A DNA stretch of 64,000 nucleotides from Erwinia sp. SLM-02 (lineage in GTDB: Bacteria; Pseudomonadota; Gammaproteobacteria; Enterobacterales; Enterobacteriaceae), in assembly GCF_037450285.1 (NCBI RefSeq), contig NZ_JAQISN010000005.1:1-64000 (forward strand), written 5' to 3'. Of this stretch, positions 25,478 to 34,363 are shown in pieces (position 1 is the first letter of the stretch; each line of letters opens with the position of its first letter). The position numbers and the translations under genes were made by a program. The notes under the pieces are model-generated. The model saw only the letters and a program-made list of their open reading frames with translations, had not been told where the DNA came from and searched no databases.

Positions 25478-26755
25478 ATGAGCACACCTGCCGCTATATT
25501 ACATTCAACAAAAGAAGATCATTACCAGATTAATACACCATTGAAATTGATGGTATTCTCACTATTTTTTATGTTTGGCAGTATCACCAGTTTAAACGAT
25601 GTGTTGATCCCTAAACTGAAGGAGCTTTTCCAGCTCACCTATATGGAATCAATGCTGGTACAGTCCGCCTTTTTCTTCGCCTACTTTACCGCTTCCATCC
25701 CCGCCAGCAGGCTGATCATCCGCTTCGGCTATGTCAAATCGGCAATTGCCGGGCTGCTGATTATGGGCATTGGCTGCCTGGCATTTATTCCGGCCACTCA
25801 TATCGGGTTGTTCCCGGCATTCCTTGGCGCTTTATTTCTGCTGGCCGTTGGTGTCACCGTTATTCAGGTGGTTGCCAACCCGCTAATCACCCTACTTGGT
25901 TCAGCCAGAAGCGCATCTATCAGGCTGACGCTTGGCCACGGATTCAATTCATTAGGCACCACCATTGCACCATGGATCGGGGCAATTTTTATTCTCGGTG
26001 CTATTTCTGGTATCGATCTCTCAACCCTTCATGGAGCGGAACTGGCCGCGGCCATGCAGAAAGAAACGGCCGTGATCGGTCAGGCCTATACGGCCATCGC
26101 CGTAGTCATTTTTCTGTTTTGCGCAGCCATGTTCAGATTTAAGTCATTTGGTCAGCACAGCGCGATGCTACCAAAAACTAACCTGATGAACTCACTGAAT
26201 TTATTTAGCAGTACACGTTTTCGCCTCGGGTTTATCAGTCTGTTTTTATACGTTGGGGCTGAGGTCACCATCGGCAGCATCTTAGTTAATTATCTGACTC
26301 ATGGTGATGTCATGGCCATTACACCTGAACAGGCAGGTAAATATATTGCTTTTTACTGGGGTGGGGCCATGGTGGGTCGTTTTATCGGCTCGGCGCTGAT
26401 GAAAATAATTTCTCCTGCGAAGATTCTGTTTATATTCTCGGCAATGGTTATCACACTGATTGCGGTCAGTATGAATTCCCATGGAGAACTGGCCGGTTTT
26501 GCATTGCTCACGGTTGGCCTTTTTAATTCAATTATGTTCCCAACAATATTTTCCCTTTCCTGCTCGAAGCTTAATTCCCGTTCAGCTGAAGGTTCTGGCC
26601 TGCTCTGCTGTGCCATCGTCGGCGGAGGATTCATCCCTCCCATTACCGGCCTTCTGGCCGATATATTCACGTTAAAACTCAGCTTAATAATTCCGGCAGC
26701 ATGTTACTTATTAATATTTTTATTCGGCACATACTGTGCTAAACAAGGAGATTAA
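25478..26755 (+). CDS. MFS transporter, fucose/glucose-galactose permease (FHS) family
   Basis: This 425-residue, twelve-helix sugar:H+ symporter is of the FucP/GluP group. Family signs are FGSITSLNDVLIPKLKELF in helix 1, QSAFFFAYFTASIPAS, VVANPLITLLG and LTLGHGFNSLGTTIAPWIG. It starts the operon and ends 2 bases before the Gfo/Idh gene. It probably imports the sugar or glycoside oxidised by its partners. A second FucP-like carrier is encoded at 31428-32657; the two are only broadly similar. Confidence 0.85.
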   Translation: MSTPAAILHSTKEDHYQINTPLKLMVFSLFFMFGSITSLNDVLIPKLKELFQLTYMESMLVQSAFFFAYFTASIPASRLIIRFGYVKSAIAGLLIMGIGCLAFIPATHIGLFPAFLGALFLLAVGVTVIQVVANPLITLLGSARSASIRLTLGHGFNSLGTTIAPWIGAIFILGAISGIDLSTLHGAELAAAMQKETAVIGQAYTAIAVVIFLFCAAMFRFKSFGQHSAMLPKTNLMNSLNLFSSTRFRLGFISLFLYVGAEVTIGSILVNYLTHGDVMAITPEQAGKYIAFYWGGAMVGRFIGSALMKIISPAKILFIFSAMVITLIAVSMNSHGELAGFALLTVGLFNSIMFPTIFSLSCSKLNSRSAEGSGLLCCAIVGGGFIPPITGLLADIFTLKLSLIIPAACYLLIFLFGTYCAKQGD

Positions 26756-26757
26756 TC

Positions 26758-27753
26758 ATGAAGTGGCTTCTTATTGGTGCCAGCACCATTGCACAACAGT
26801 TTGTTATTGATGCGATTCGCGCAGGCGGCGATGAAATATCATGGCTGGTTAGTGGAGATGAACAACGGGCTGCGGCATTTGCTGTAAAAAACAACATTGC
26901 CCGTTTTACCACGGACCTGAAACTTGCCCTTTCGCAGCAGGATATTGATGCCGTATATATCTCTACAACCAACGAAAAGCATTTCCCGCAGGCGATGCTG
27001 GCGCTGGAGTATGGCAAGCACGTGCTGTGCGAAAAACCGATGGCACTTTCGATGGAAGAAGCGACAACGATGATCGAACGGGCATCTGCGTGCAACCAAG
27101 TGCTGGCGGTAAACCACCACCTGCGCAATGCCGCGACGATTCGGAAAATGCGCGACGAGATTCGGAACGGCACGCTGGGTGATATTCTCACCGTTCGCTT
27201 CTGCCACGCCGTTTCTCTGCCTGAAAATCTGATTGGCTGGCGCACGGATAACAGCGCAGGCAACGGTGTGATTATGGATATTACCGTTCATGATATTGAT
27301 ACGTTGAGATTTTTACTCGATGACGACGTCGTCGCCGTTTCCGCAATGGCCCAGGACGGACTGCTAAGCCAGAGTGGCTCGGTGGAAACGGTGATGGGCA
27401 CGCTACGTTTTTCCAAAGGTACGCTGGTCAGCTTTTTTGACTCCTTCACCGCCCGCAATTTTGAAACCAGTATTGATGTGATCGGCACGCAGGGTACGCT
27501 GCGTGCGCGCAATATTCTGACGCAGAACCCCGTAGGCGAAGTGACGCTTCATAACCGTCACGGGTCTGAACCGTTAGCGATCGAACACGCCAGTCTTTAT
27601 GAACGCGGTTTAGCCTCGTTCCGCGATGCGATATTCAATGGTGGGCAACCGGCGGCCAGTGGTGATGACGGACGACAGTCTCTGGCAGTATCTCTTGCCG
27701 TAGTGAAAGCGGTTTCATCCGGAATTACCGTTCATATCGGTGAGGAACAGTAA
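26758..27753 (+). CDS. Gfo/Idh/MocA-family oxidoreductase
   Basis: This is a 331-residue dehydrogenase with Rossmann motif GASTIAQQFVIDAI, the catalytic lysine motif CEKPMALS (about residue 95) and IMDITVHDIDTLRFLL for the second-domain Asp/His. It is sandwiched between an MFS and a GMC oxidoreductase, with the next gene's ribosome site inside its last codons. It probably acts on a 3-keto or 2-keto sugar intermediate or on a cyclitol. The substrate cannot be fixed from sequence. Confidence 0.84.
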   Translation: MKWLLIGASTIAQQFVIDAIRAGGDEISWLVSGDEQRAAAFAVKNNIARFTTDLKLALSQQDIDAVYISTTNEKHFPQAMLALEYGKHVLCEKPMALSMEEATTMIERASACNQVLAVNHHLRNAATIRKMRDEIRNGTLGDILTVRFCHAVSLPENLIGWRTDNSAGNGVIMDITVHDIDTLRFLLDDDVVAVSAMAQDGLLSQSGSVETVMGTLRFSKGTLVSFFDSFTARNFETSIDVIGTQGTLRARNILTQNPVGEVTLHNRHGSEPLAIEHASLYERGLASFRDAIFNGGQPAASGDDGRQSLAVSLAVVKAVSSGITVHIGEEQ

Positions 27754-27754
27754 A

Positions 27755-29272
27755 ATGCAGCGTGATTTAGACCATCCCGACATTGTGATTATTGGCTCCG
27801 GTATTGGTGGAGCCACCATGGCTTTCGGGCTTGCTAACAGCGATCTGAAGATCCTCATTCTGGAAAGCGGCGAACAGATGCCGGACTCTCCGGACAATGA
27901 CGATCAGCAGAAGATATTTTCTCAGCAGCACTTTAAGCCCGACGAAGTCTGGTTCGATAAAGATAATAAAGCTTTTCGCCCCGGGAATTACTACTACGTT
28001 GGTGGCAACTCCAAGTTCTACGGCGCGGTACTGGCACGCTACCGGCAGGAGGACTTTGAGGAGATGATCCATGAAGGAGGCGTTTCCCCCGCCTGGCCAT
28101 TCGGTTATGCCGAACTGGAACCCTGGTACTGCGCGGCGGAAAAACTCTATCGGGTCAGGGGCAACAGCCAGGCCGACCCGACCGAACCACCCCGTTCCCA
28201 CCCCTATGCTTTTGCAGCCATTGAGGATGAAGCCGATATCGCCATCGTCCGGCGCAGGCTGCAAAAACAGGGTCTTAGTCCCTATTCTCTGCCGCTGGCG
28301 GTAGATATTGCACAGTGGAGCCAGTCGCGCAAAGTCCCGTGGGATGCACATCCCCACTATTTTAACGGCAAGTTTGATGCGGAAACCGCCGCCCTGAGCC
28401 TGACCGCCAGCCACAGCAATATTCAACTTTTGACCGGCAGCAAGGTCATCAGACTGAAAACCGCTGCGGACGGCGGACGCATCGAAGAGGTGGTTTATCA
28501 ACGCAATAATCAGACCTGTAGCGTGCGCCCTAAACTGGTTATTCTCGCCGCCGGAGCCGTACATTCGGCTGCGCTGCTGCTTAAATCGAAAAACACCCGC
28601 TACCCCAACGGGCTGGCGAATCGCTCTGGCATGGTTGGTCGCAACTTTATGAACCACAACTGCACCGCCGTGGTGGGCTTCAGCCATCGCTACTGCAACC
28701 GCTCTGTGTATCAGAAAACCTTCGGCCTGAATGATTTCTATCTTTCCGACGGCGCAGGTGGCTACCCGCTAGGCAACATTCAGCTGTTGGGTCGCGTGTC
28801 CGGTCAGATCCTCAAGTCGTCCCTTCCCGCAGCGCCGGGTTTCGCCTTGAACTACTTCAGCAGGCACAGCATTGATTTTTACGCCATGAGTGAAGATTTG
28901 CCCTCCCCTGAAAACCGTATCCAGCTGGACGGCGATAAAATAACTCTGCACTGGGAGCGCAATAACTGGGCGGCGCATACCCGACTGGTGAAAAAACTCA
29001 GCAACGCACTTAAGAAATGTGGGTTCTATTTTGTGATGAGTAAACCCTTCGATAAACGAACGCCGTCACACCAGTGCGGCACGGTCAGAATGGGTATCGA
29101 TCCCGAGCGCGATCCGCTTAACAGTTACTGTCAGGCCTGGGAGCATGAGAACCTGTACGTGGTGGACGCCAGCTTTATGCCCAGTTCGGCAGCGGTTAAC
29201 CCTTCACTGACTATTGCCGCGCAGGCGCTGCGAGTGGCGGACCACATAATGCAGCATCGTCTTGCCAAATAA
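27755..29272 (+). CDS. GMC-family FAD-dependent oxidoreductase (sugar/polyol dehydrogenase type)
   Basis: This 505-residue flavoenzyme has the ADP-binding motif IVIIGSGIGGATMAFGL (about 10-26), the FAD contact VGGNSKFYGAVLAR, and a C-terminal catalytic region HQCGTVRMG...DASFMPSSAAVNPSLTIAAQ that supplies the His/Asn pair. The ATG at 27755, 1 base after the preceding stop, has GAGGAA nine bases upstream; a GTG at 27740 is also in frame. No signal peptide is evident, so it is probably cytoplasmic. Bacterial relatives oxidise the C3 hydroxyl of sugars and glycosides. That would fit its Gfo/Idh partner but remains inference. Confidence 0.85.
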   Translation: MQRDLDHPDIVIIGSGIGGATMAFGLANSDLKILILESGEQMPDSPDNDDQQKIFSQQHFKPDEVWFDKDNKAFRPGNYYYVGGNSKFYGAVLARYRQEDFEEMIHEGGVSPAWPFGYAELEPWYCAAEKLYRVRGNSQADPTEPPRSHPYAFAAIEDEADIAIVRRRLQKQGLSPYSLPLAVDIAQWSQSRKVPWDAHPHYFNGKFDAETAALSLTASHSNIQLLTGSKVIRLKTAADGGRIEEVVYQRNNQTCSVRPKLVILAAGAVHSAALLLKSKNTRYPNGLANRSGMVGRNFMNHNCTAVVGFSHRYCNRSVYQKTFGLNDFYLSDGAGGYPLGNIQLLGRVSGQILKSSLPAAPGFALNYFSRHSIDFYAMSEDLPSPENRIQLDGDKITLHWERNNWAAHTRLVKKLSNALKKCGFYFVMSKPFDKRTPSHQCGTVRMGIDPERDPLNSYCQAWEHENLYVVDASFMPSSAAVNPSLTIAAQALRVADHIMQHRLAK

Positions 29273-29295
29273 GGACTCCAATCCGCTACAAAGCA

Positions 29296-29324
29296 AAACG
29301 CCATGTCAGACATGGCGTTTTTTT
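29296..29324. terminator. Bidirectional rho-independent terminator
   Basis: A ten-bp stem aaacgccatg/catggcgttt with a five-base loop is followed by a seven-T run on the plus strand; AAA precedes it for the minus direction. It separates the convergent GMC and flavoprotein genes. Confidence 0.85.
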
Positions 29325-29325
29325 A

Positions 29326-31401
29326 TTAGCGGTATATTTTCCCCATCAGGAAATCAGGCCAGTTCTTTTCAAAAAAGACTTTACTGAGATCCACCGGATC
29401 GTTCACCGGGCGCGAGGCATGATGGAAGCGTTCACCGTCCCACGCAATCAGCAGCTTGCTGTCCGGCGCGGCGGCTTTCTCCGACCGGAAGCGCCATTTC
29501 TCAATCGGCCCGCTGCGACCCTCGGGAACTGAATCCCCCAGTTCATCAAGGATAATTCGGGCACCTCGGCTGCCGCCGCCGCCTTCGATATACGTGCTCA
29601 GCATCGCCATTACTGCAGCTGAAGCCAGCGCAAAATGCCGCCAGAGTATGTTTTCGGTCAGCTTAGTCAGGCTGGTCAACCTCACACCTTTCGCCAGTAC
29701 CTCGCTCAGCAGCAACGCAGCCCGCTGCTGTTCCTCTGCGATTTCCTGCGCCGCGACAACAAATCCGGCCTGGTCCGACATGCGGTTACGAATTTCGGTT
29801 TTCAGCGCAACGGGATCGATAGCGTCTTCCGACAGTGATTTTTCAGCCCACTGAATGATATCCGCCATCACATCCGCATAATCGATTTCCCCTTCACGCG
29901 CGGCCAGCCGCTGGCGCTGCTGCACGTCGTGCGCCACCTTCTGCGCCACCCGCACGCCAAATACCTGTCCGGAGTTCAGCGCCGCGCCGCCGGGTCGGGT
30001 GACGCCATGGGTACCGGCCACTTCTCCCAGCGCAAAACAACCGGTAAGGCTGGTCTCTCCCCAAATATCCACCTCGATGCCGCCGTTCATATGCTGATTG
30101 TTCACCGCAAATTCCAGCGGACTGCGCGTGATGTCGCAGCCGTGCATGGCATAAAGCTCAATGGCCAGCGGATTCATCTGCCGGAGGCGATCGATCGGCA
30201 GATCGGCTGCACATTCGTTATTGGCGAGGTAGCTGCTGACATCTTCATCAAGCCGCGACAGCGAAAACGGCTGATCTCCCGGGACCGGCTGCGGATTGCG
30301 GTTGAAATCCATATACACCCGGTGCCCGTTTTTCACCTCTTCGGCAATCGCCATATCCACCAGGCTGGAGCCGTGTTCCAGCGTGCGCGTGGCATGAAAC
30401 GGCCACTGATAGCCCTTGCGGAACACATTTGAGGCCAGCTCCTGCGTGGTACGATAATACTGCGCGAGGAAGTTATGCTCGTTGCCCTGTGCATCCACCG
30501 AATAGATATAGGGGATCACCTGCACATAGGTTCCCGACAGGTTCCACGGAAATGCCGTACGCGGTGTGCCGATGCCAAACTGGCTTTCGATGATATTGGT
30601 TAACCTCAGCCCACCTTCCAGCGCCAGCCCCAGCGAACCGTAACACTTCTTCGGGTAAACGCTGTCGCGATACATATCCCCCGGCCCGCCGGTGGCCAGC
30701 ACCACCGATGCGGCATTGATGACCCCAAAACGATAGGGATTGTGAACCGCGCTGCCGGTGCTGACCAGTAAACCGGCGCAGCGCTCCGCACCAGCGCTGT
30801 CCCGCTGCTTGATCAGCTTTAGCGCCGTTGTGGCGGTCAGCATCGGTATCGCCAGTCGCTGCGTCTCCTCCAGCAAGACCTTCACCATCAACCGTGAGGT
30901 GCGCGGACCGCAGCTGGTGGCGCGACCGGCCTCATCATGGTCGGTCTGATAGCGCAATATCGAACCGAAGCGATCTTCGGGCAGTTCCAGCCCCAGATAT
31001 TGCAGTCCCGCGAGTGTGTGGATGGAACCAACGGCTTCCACATAGGCGATATCTTTGTCCATTGCGCCGCCTGAGCTCAATGCCGCCGCCAGCTGATGGA
31101 AGTTATCGCCATTTTTGCCGGTCGCCGCGGTAAACAACGTCTGCTTGTCCGAACCCGAACAGGCCGAGGTGCCCATATACAGCCCCGACGTCACCAGCAG
31201 AACGTTGACGTTTTTTCGCTTCAGCTCCACGGCGGCGCGCAGCCCGGCGGCCCCGGTGCCGACCACCACCGCATCGTAGTGATAAAACGGAACATTCAGT
31301 CCGTTAATATCCCTTATTTCGCTTTCCCGGACTTTATTAAATGACTTAGGAAAGGATACCTGCGTCAGGCTATCCAGAATCTGTTGATCAACAGCACTCA
31401 T
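29326..31401 (-). CDS. Fumarate reductase/L-aspartate oxidase-like flavoprotein
   Basis: This is a 691-residue FAD protein of the FrdA/SdhA/NadB superfamily. The FAD motif is AVVVGTGAAGLRAAVELK (about 44-61); the capping and active-site region includes CALGEVAGTHGV-type sequence (FALGEVAGTHGVTRPGG) and AALNSGQVFGVRVA. The C-terminal helical domain resembles aspartate oxidase. There is no iron-sulfur or membrane-anchor partner, and family members with this architecture act as soluble oxidases or dehydrogenases on varied substrates. It is the last gene of the LacI-facing operon. A desaturation step (alkane-acid to enoyl acid, or keto-steroid type) is conceivable next to the enoyl-CoA hydratase, but that is speculation. 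Confidence 0.75.
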   Translation of the reverse strand: MSAVDQQILDSLTQVSFPKSFNKVRESEIRDINGLNVPFYHYDAVVVGTGAAGLRAAVELKRKNVNVLLVTSGLYMGTSACSGSDKQTLFTAATGKNGDNFHQLAAALSSGGAMDKDIAYVEAVGSIHTLAGLQYLGLELPEDRFGSILRYQTDHDEAGRATSCGPRTSRLMVKVLLEETQRLAIPMLTATTALKLIKQRDSAGAERCAGLLVSTGSAVHNPYRFGVINAASVVLATGGPGDMYRDSVYPKKCYGSLGLALEGGLRLTNIIESQFGIGTPRTAFPWNLSGTYVQVIPYIYSVDAQGNEHNFLAQYYRTTQELASNVFRKGYQWPFHATRTLEHGSSLVDMAIAEEVKNGHRVYMDFNRNPQPVPGDQPFSLSRLDEDVSSYLANNECAADLPIDRLRQMNPLAIELYAMHGCDITRSPLEFAVNNQHMNGGIEVDIWGETSLTGCFALGEVAGTHGVTRPGGAALNSGQVFGVRVAQKVAHDVQQRQRLAAREGEIDYADVMADIIQWAEKSLSEDAIDPVALKTEIRNRMSDQAGFVVAAQEIAEEQQRAALLLSEVLAKGVRLTSLTKLTENILWRHFALASAAVMAMLSTYIEGGGGSRGARIILDELGDSVPEGRSGPIEKWRFRSEKAAAPDSKLLIAWDGERFHHASRPVNDPVDLSKVFFEKNWPDFLMGKIYR

Positions 31402-31427
31402 ATTTTTTCCACAAAAATTTTATTTAA

Positions 31428-32657
31428 TTAACGCGTACACTTCACGGCATAGAACAGAATGACGCCGAAGCTGAACACCGGAATAATAAACGCGGTTGCC
31501 ATTGAGGAGTAATCGGCAATCATCCCCATCAGATAAGGCGAAATAGCCCCGCCGACTAAGGTCATCACCAGATAAGAACCCGCGCGCTTTGACTGCGCGC
31601 CCAGGTTTTTCACCCCCATGGCAAAAATGCACGGGTACATAATCGACAGGAAGAAGAAAATCACCACCAGTCCGATAACGGAGATTTTTTCCACGCCCAT
31701 CACCGCCAGCGAGCACAGCAGAATATTAATAATGCTGTAGGTAATTAACATGCTGCGTGGCGCGAAATACTTCATCACCCAGGTGCTGATAAAACGGCCA
31801 ATCATAAAGGTCAGCATCGCGCAGGAAAGCAGATAAGAGGCGTCCTGCACGCTGGTACCCTTCCAGTGGTCAATCGCGTAGTTGATAAAGAATGAGGCGA
31901 TCCCCACATGCGCAGCCATATAAAAGAACTGGGCGGCCAGCGCGCCGGTAAAGCTCGGTTTTCTCCAGATGCTCTGCTGAACGGCACCGACGCAGCTGTC
32001 ATCGCGTGCTTCCTGCACTTCCGGCAGGCGGGTGACGATAAACACCACCATCAGCAGCAGTACTACGGCAGCCAGCACCACGTAGGTGGTCATCACCGGA
32101 TCAAAGGCGTGCCCGGCTATGCGAATGTCCGGCGCGAAGAACAGCGTACCGCCGATAATTGGCCCCATAAACACGCCAAGGCCGTTAAAGGACTGGGCGA
32201 AATTCAGGCGACGTTCGGCATTATTAGCATCACCCAGCACCGACGCATACAGATTGGCCGAAGTTTCCAGGCAGCCTAAACCGCAGGCCAGAATAAACAG
32301 GGCAAACAGGAAAAAGGCAAAAGTACCGACCGAGGTGGCCGGCACAAACAGTAATGCTCCGGCTGCGAAAAGTAATAATCCGCAGATCACGCCAAGCTTG
32401 TAGCCATAACGCTGCATCACTGCGCCGACCGGGATCGCCACAAGAAAATAGGCACCGTAATAGGCCATTTGCAAATAGCCGGACTGCGCCTTGCTGACGT
32501 TTAAGGAATCCTGAAAATGTTTATTTAAAACATCCAGCAGGCCGTGGGAAAGCCCCCACAGGAAAAACAGCGAGGTGATCATGCCAAAGGCCAGCTTTAC
32601 CGATACAGTCTTATTATTAAATGCAGGAACAGAAGCGATGTTGTTATCAATACTCAT
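31428..32657 (-). CDS. MFS transporter, L-fucose permease (FucP) family
   Basis: This is a 409-residue, twelve-helix sugar:H+ symporter-like carrier. Signatures are SLFFLWGLSHGLLDVLNKHFQ in helix 1, MAYYGAYFLVAIPVG, CLETSANLYASVLG and LNFAQSFNGLGVFMGP. The FucP substrate-binding acidic residue region in helix 1 reads LNKH rather than the E. coli sequence, so fucose itself should not be assumed. It sits in the operon between the GMC and FrdA-like genes, and AGAGG precedes its ATG. Confidence 0.84.
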   Translation of the reverse strand: MSIDNNIASVPAFNNKTVSVKLAFGMITSLFFLWGLSHGLLDVLNKHFQDSLNVSKAQSGYLQMAYYGAYFLVAIPVGAVMQRYGYKLGVICGLLLFAAGALLFVPATSVGTFAFFLFALFILACGLGCLETSANLYASVLGDANNAERRLNFAQSFNGLGVFMGPIIGGTLFFAPDIRIAGHAFDPVMTTYVVLAAVVLLLMVVFIVTRLPEVQEARDDSCVGAVQQSIWRKPSFTGALAAQFFYMAAHVGIASFFINYAIDHWKGTSVQDASYLLSCAMLTFMIGRFISTWVMKYFAPRSMLITYSIINILLCSLAVMGVEKISVIGLVVIFFFLSIMYPCIFAMGVKNLGAQSKRAGSYLVMTLVGGAISPYLMGMIADYSSMATAFIIPVFSFGVILFYAVKCTR

Positions 32658-32686
32658 ACAGACCTCTTCGCAGATGTTTTTAGTGT

Positions 32687-34291
32687 TTAATGACGGCCCA
32701 ACCGACCGAGAATGGCATCCGCTGCCTTTTCGGCAATCATGATGGTCGGTGCGTTGGTATTACTGCTCGGGACGCGTGGTATCACGGATGAATCCGCAAT
32801 GCGCAGGCCTTCAAGACCAAATACCTTCAGATGCTCATCCACTACCGCATCAGGATCGCTCTCTACACCCAGGCGGCAGGTGCCTACCGGGTGATGATCG
32901 GTTTTTGCGTTCTGGCAGGCATACTCGAAGAGCTCGTCATCGGTACGGATCTGCGGCGAAGGCAGACGAATTTCCTTCACGTAAGGCTTGAACGCATCCT
33001 GCGACAGGATTTCACGCACCAGCTTCAGGCCGCGCAGTGACATTTCGCGGTCGTAAGGGTCCGCCCAGTAGTTGGGATCGATCAGCGGCGCATCGGCCGG
33101 ATTGCCGCTTGCCAGCCGCAGCGTGCCGCGCGAGCGCGGGCGCAGGAAGGCGGAGTTCAGCGTCACGCCGGAGTTTTTCATCTGCTCAACGCCCGCTTCG
33201 ATGCCGGACCCCAGCCCCAGGTGGAACTGCACGTCCGGTGACCGCGCGTTGCTGTCCAGGTACCAGAAGCCGCCCGTTTCAAACAGGCTGGAGGCTACCG
33301 GTCCCTTCTTCAGCAGCAGATACTGCAAACCGGCCCAGGCCGCATGATGAATTTTCAGGCAGGGGTCGTAGGTATGGTCGCCGGTACACTCGGCAATAGC
33401 GAACAGGTCGAGGTGATCCTGCAGATTGCTGCCCACGCCCGCCAGATCATGTTTCACAGTAATACCCTGCTCTTCCAGATGCCGGGCCGGGCCGATCCCG
33501 GAAAGCATCAGCAGCTTAGGCGAGCCAAAGGCACCGGAGGTGACGATCACCTCCCGCGTAGCGCGTACCTGCTGTGTGCCGCCGCTGCCGGTGGCAATTT
33601 CCACACCGGTCGCCCGCTTGCCTTCCAGCAAAATGCGCAGGGTGAAAGTATTCAGCTTCACGGTCAGATTTGGCCGCGACTGCGCCGGACGCAAATATGC
33701 CACCGACGTTGAGGAGCGTTTAGCATTAAGCTGGGTAAGCTGGTAATAACCTAACCCGCCCTGATGCTCACCGTTAAAGTCCGGGTTATAGGGAATATTT
33801 AATTCCTGTCCGGCCTGGAAAAAAGCTTCGCAAATAGGCAACGGGCTGATGGGATTTGATACGCCAAGCGGGCCGCGATAATCATGATATTCATTAACGA
33901 AGCGCTGGTTTTTTTCGGATTTTTTAAAATAGGGCAGCACATCTTTATAAGCCCAGTTTTTAACGCCGCAGGCCTGCTCCCATTCGTCATAATCATATTT
34001 CGACCCACGGGTATAAACCTGCGCGTTAACCGATGAACCGCCGCCAATTACTTTCGCCTGGGTAAATCGCAGTACGCGATTATTCAGATGCTTCTGCGGT
34101 ACGGTGTGCCAACCCCAGCTACTGCGGCCCTTAGTCATTTTGGCAAAGCCGGCGGGCATGCTGAACAGCGGATGGGTATCACCCCCACCCGCCTCCAGCA
34201 GCAACACCTTAATTGCCGGGTCCTCGCTGAGTCGGTTCGCCAAAACGCAACCGGCAGATCCCCCGCCGATAATAATATAATCGTATTCCAC
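32687..34291 (-). CDS. GMC-family choline/alcohol dehydrogenase-like flavoenzyme
   Basis: This 534-residue FAD enzyme is of the BetA/AlkJ group. IIIGGGSAGCVLANRLSED (residues 6-24) binds FAD. GMC signatures RFTQAKVIGGGSSVNAQVY and TSGAFGSPKLLMLSGIG are present, and the catalytic His/Asn lie in HHPVGTCRLG and RVPSSNTNAPTIMIAE. It starts at a GTG (34291) with GAGG six bases upstream. AlkJ-like enzymes oxidise primary alcohols to aldehydes. With the aldehyde dehydrogenase gene upstream in the operon, it likely makes the aldehyde that enzyme consumes. Choline is unlikely because no betaine genes or choline transporter are near. Confidence 0.86.
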   Translation of the reverse strand: MEYDYIIIGGGSAGCVLANRLSEDPAIKVLLLEAGGGDTHPLFSMPAGFAKMTKGRSSWGWHTVPQKHLNNRVLRFTQAKVIGGGSSVNAQVYTRGSKYDYDEWEQACGVKNWAYKDVLPYFKKSEKNQRFVNEYHDYRGPLGVSNPISPLPICEAFFQAGQELNIPYNPDFNGEHQGGLGYYQLTQLNAKRSSTSVAYLRPAQSRPNLTVKLNTFTLRILLEGKRATGVEIATGSGGTQQVRATREVIVTSGAFGSPKLLMLSGIGPARHLEEQGITVKHDLAGVGSNLQDHLDLFAIAECTGDHTYDPCLKIHHAAWAGLQYLLLKKGPVASSLFETGGFWYLDSNARSPDVQFHLGLGSGIEAGVEQMKNSGVTLNSAFLRPRSRGTLRLASGNPADAPLIDPNYWADPYDREMSLRGLKLVREILSQDAFKPYVKEIRLPSPQIRTDDELFEYACQNAKTDHHPVGTCRLGVESDPDAVVDEHLKVFGLEGLRIADSSVIPRVPSSNTNAPTIMIAEKAADAILGRLGRH

Positions 34292-34363
34292 GTTGACCTC
34301 ACGTCATGAGACGGCAGCCATCTTATTCAGATGGCCGCGTTATTATTTAACTTGCGAATTGAA

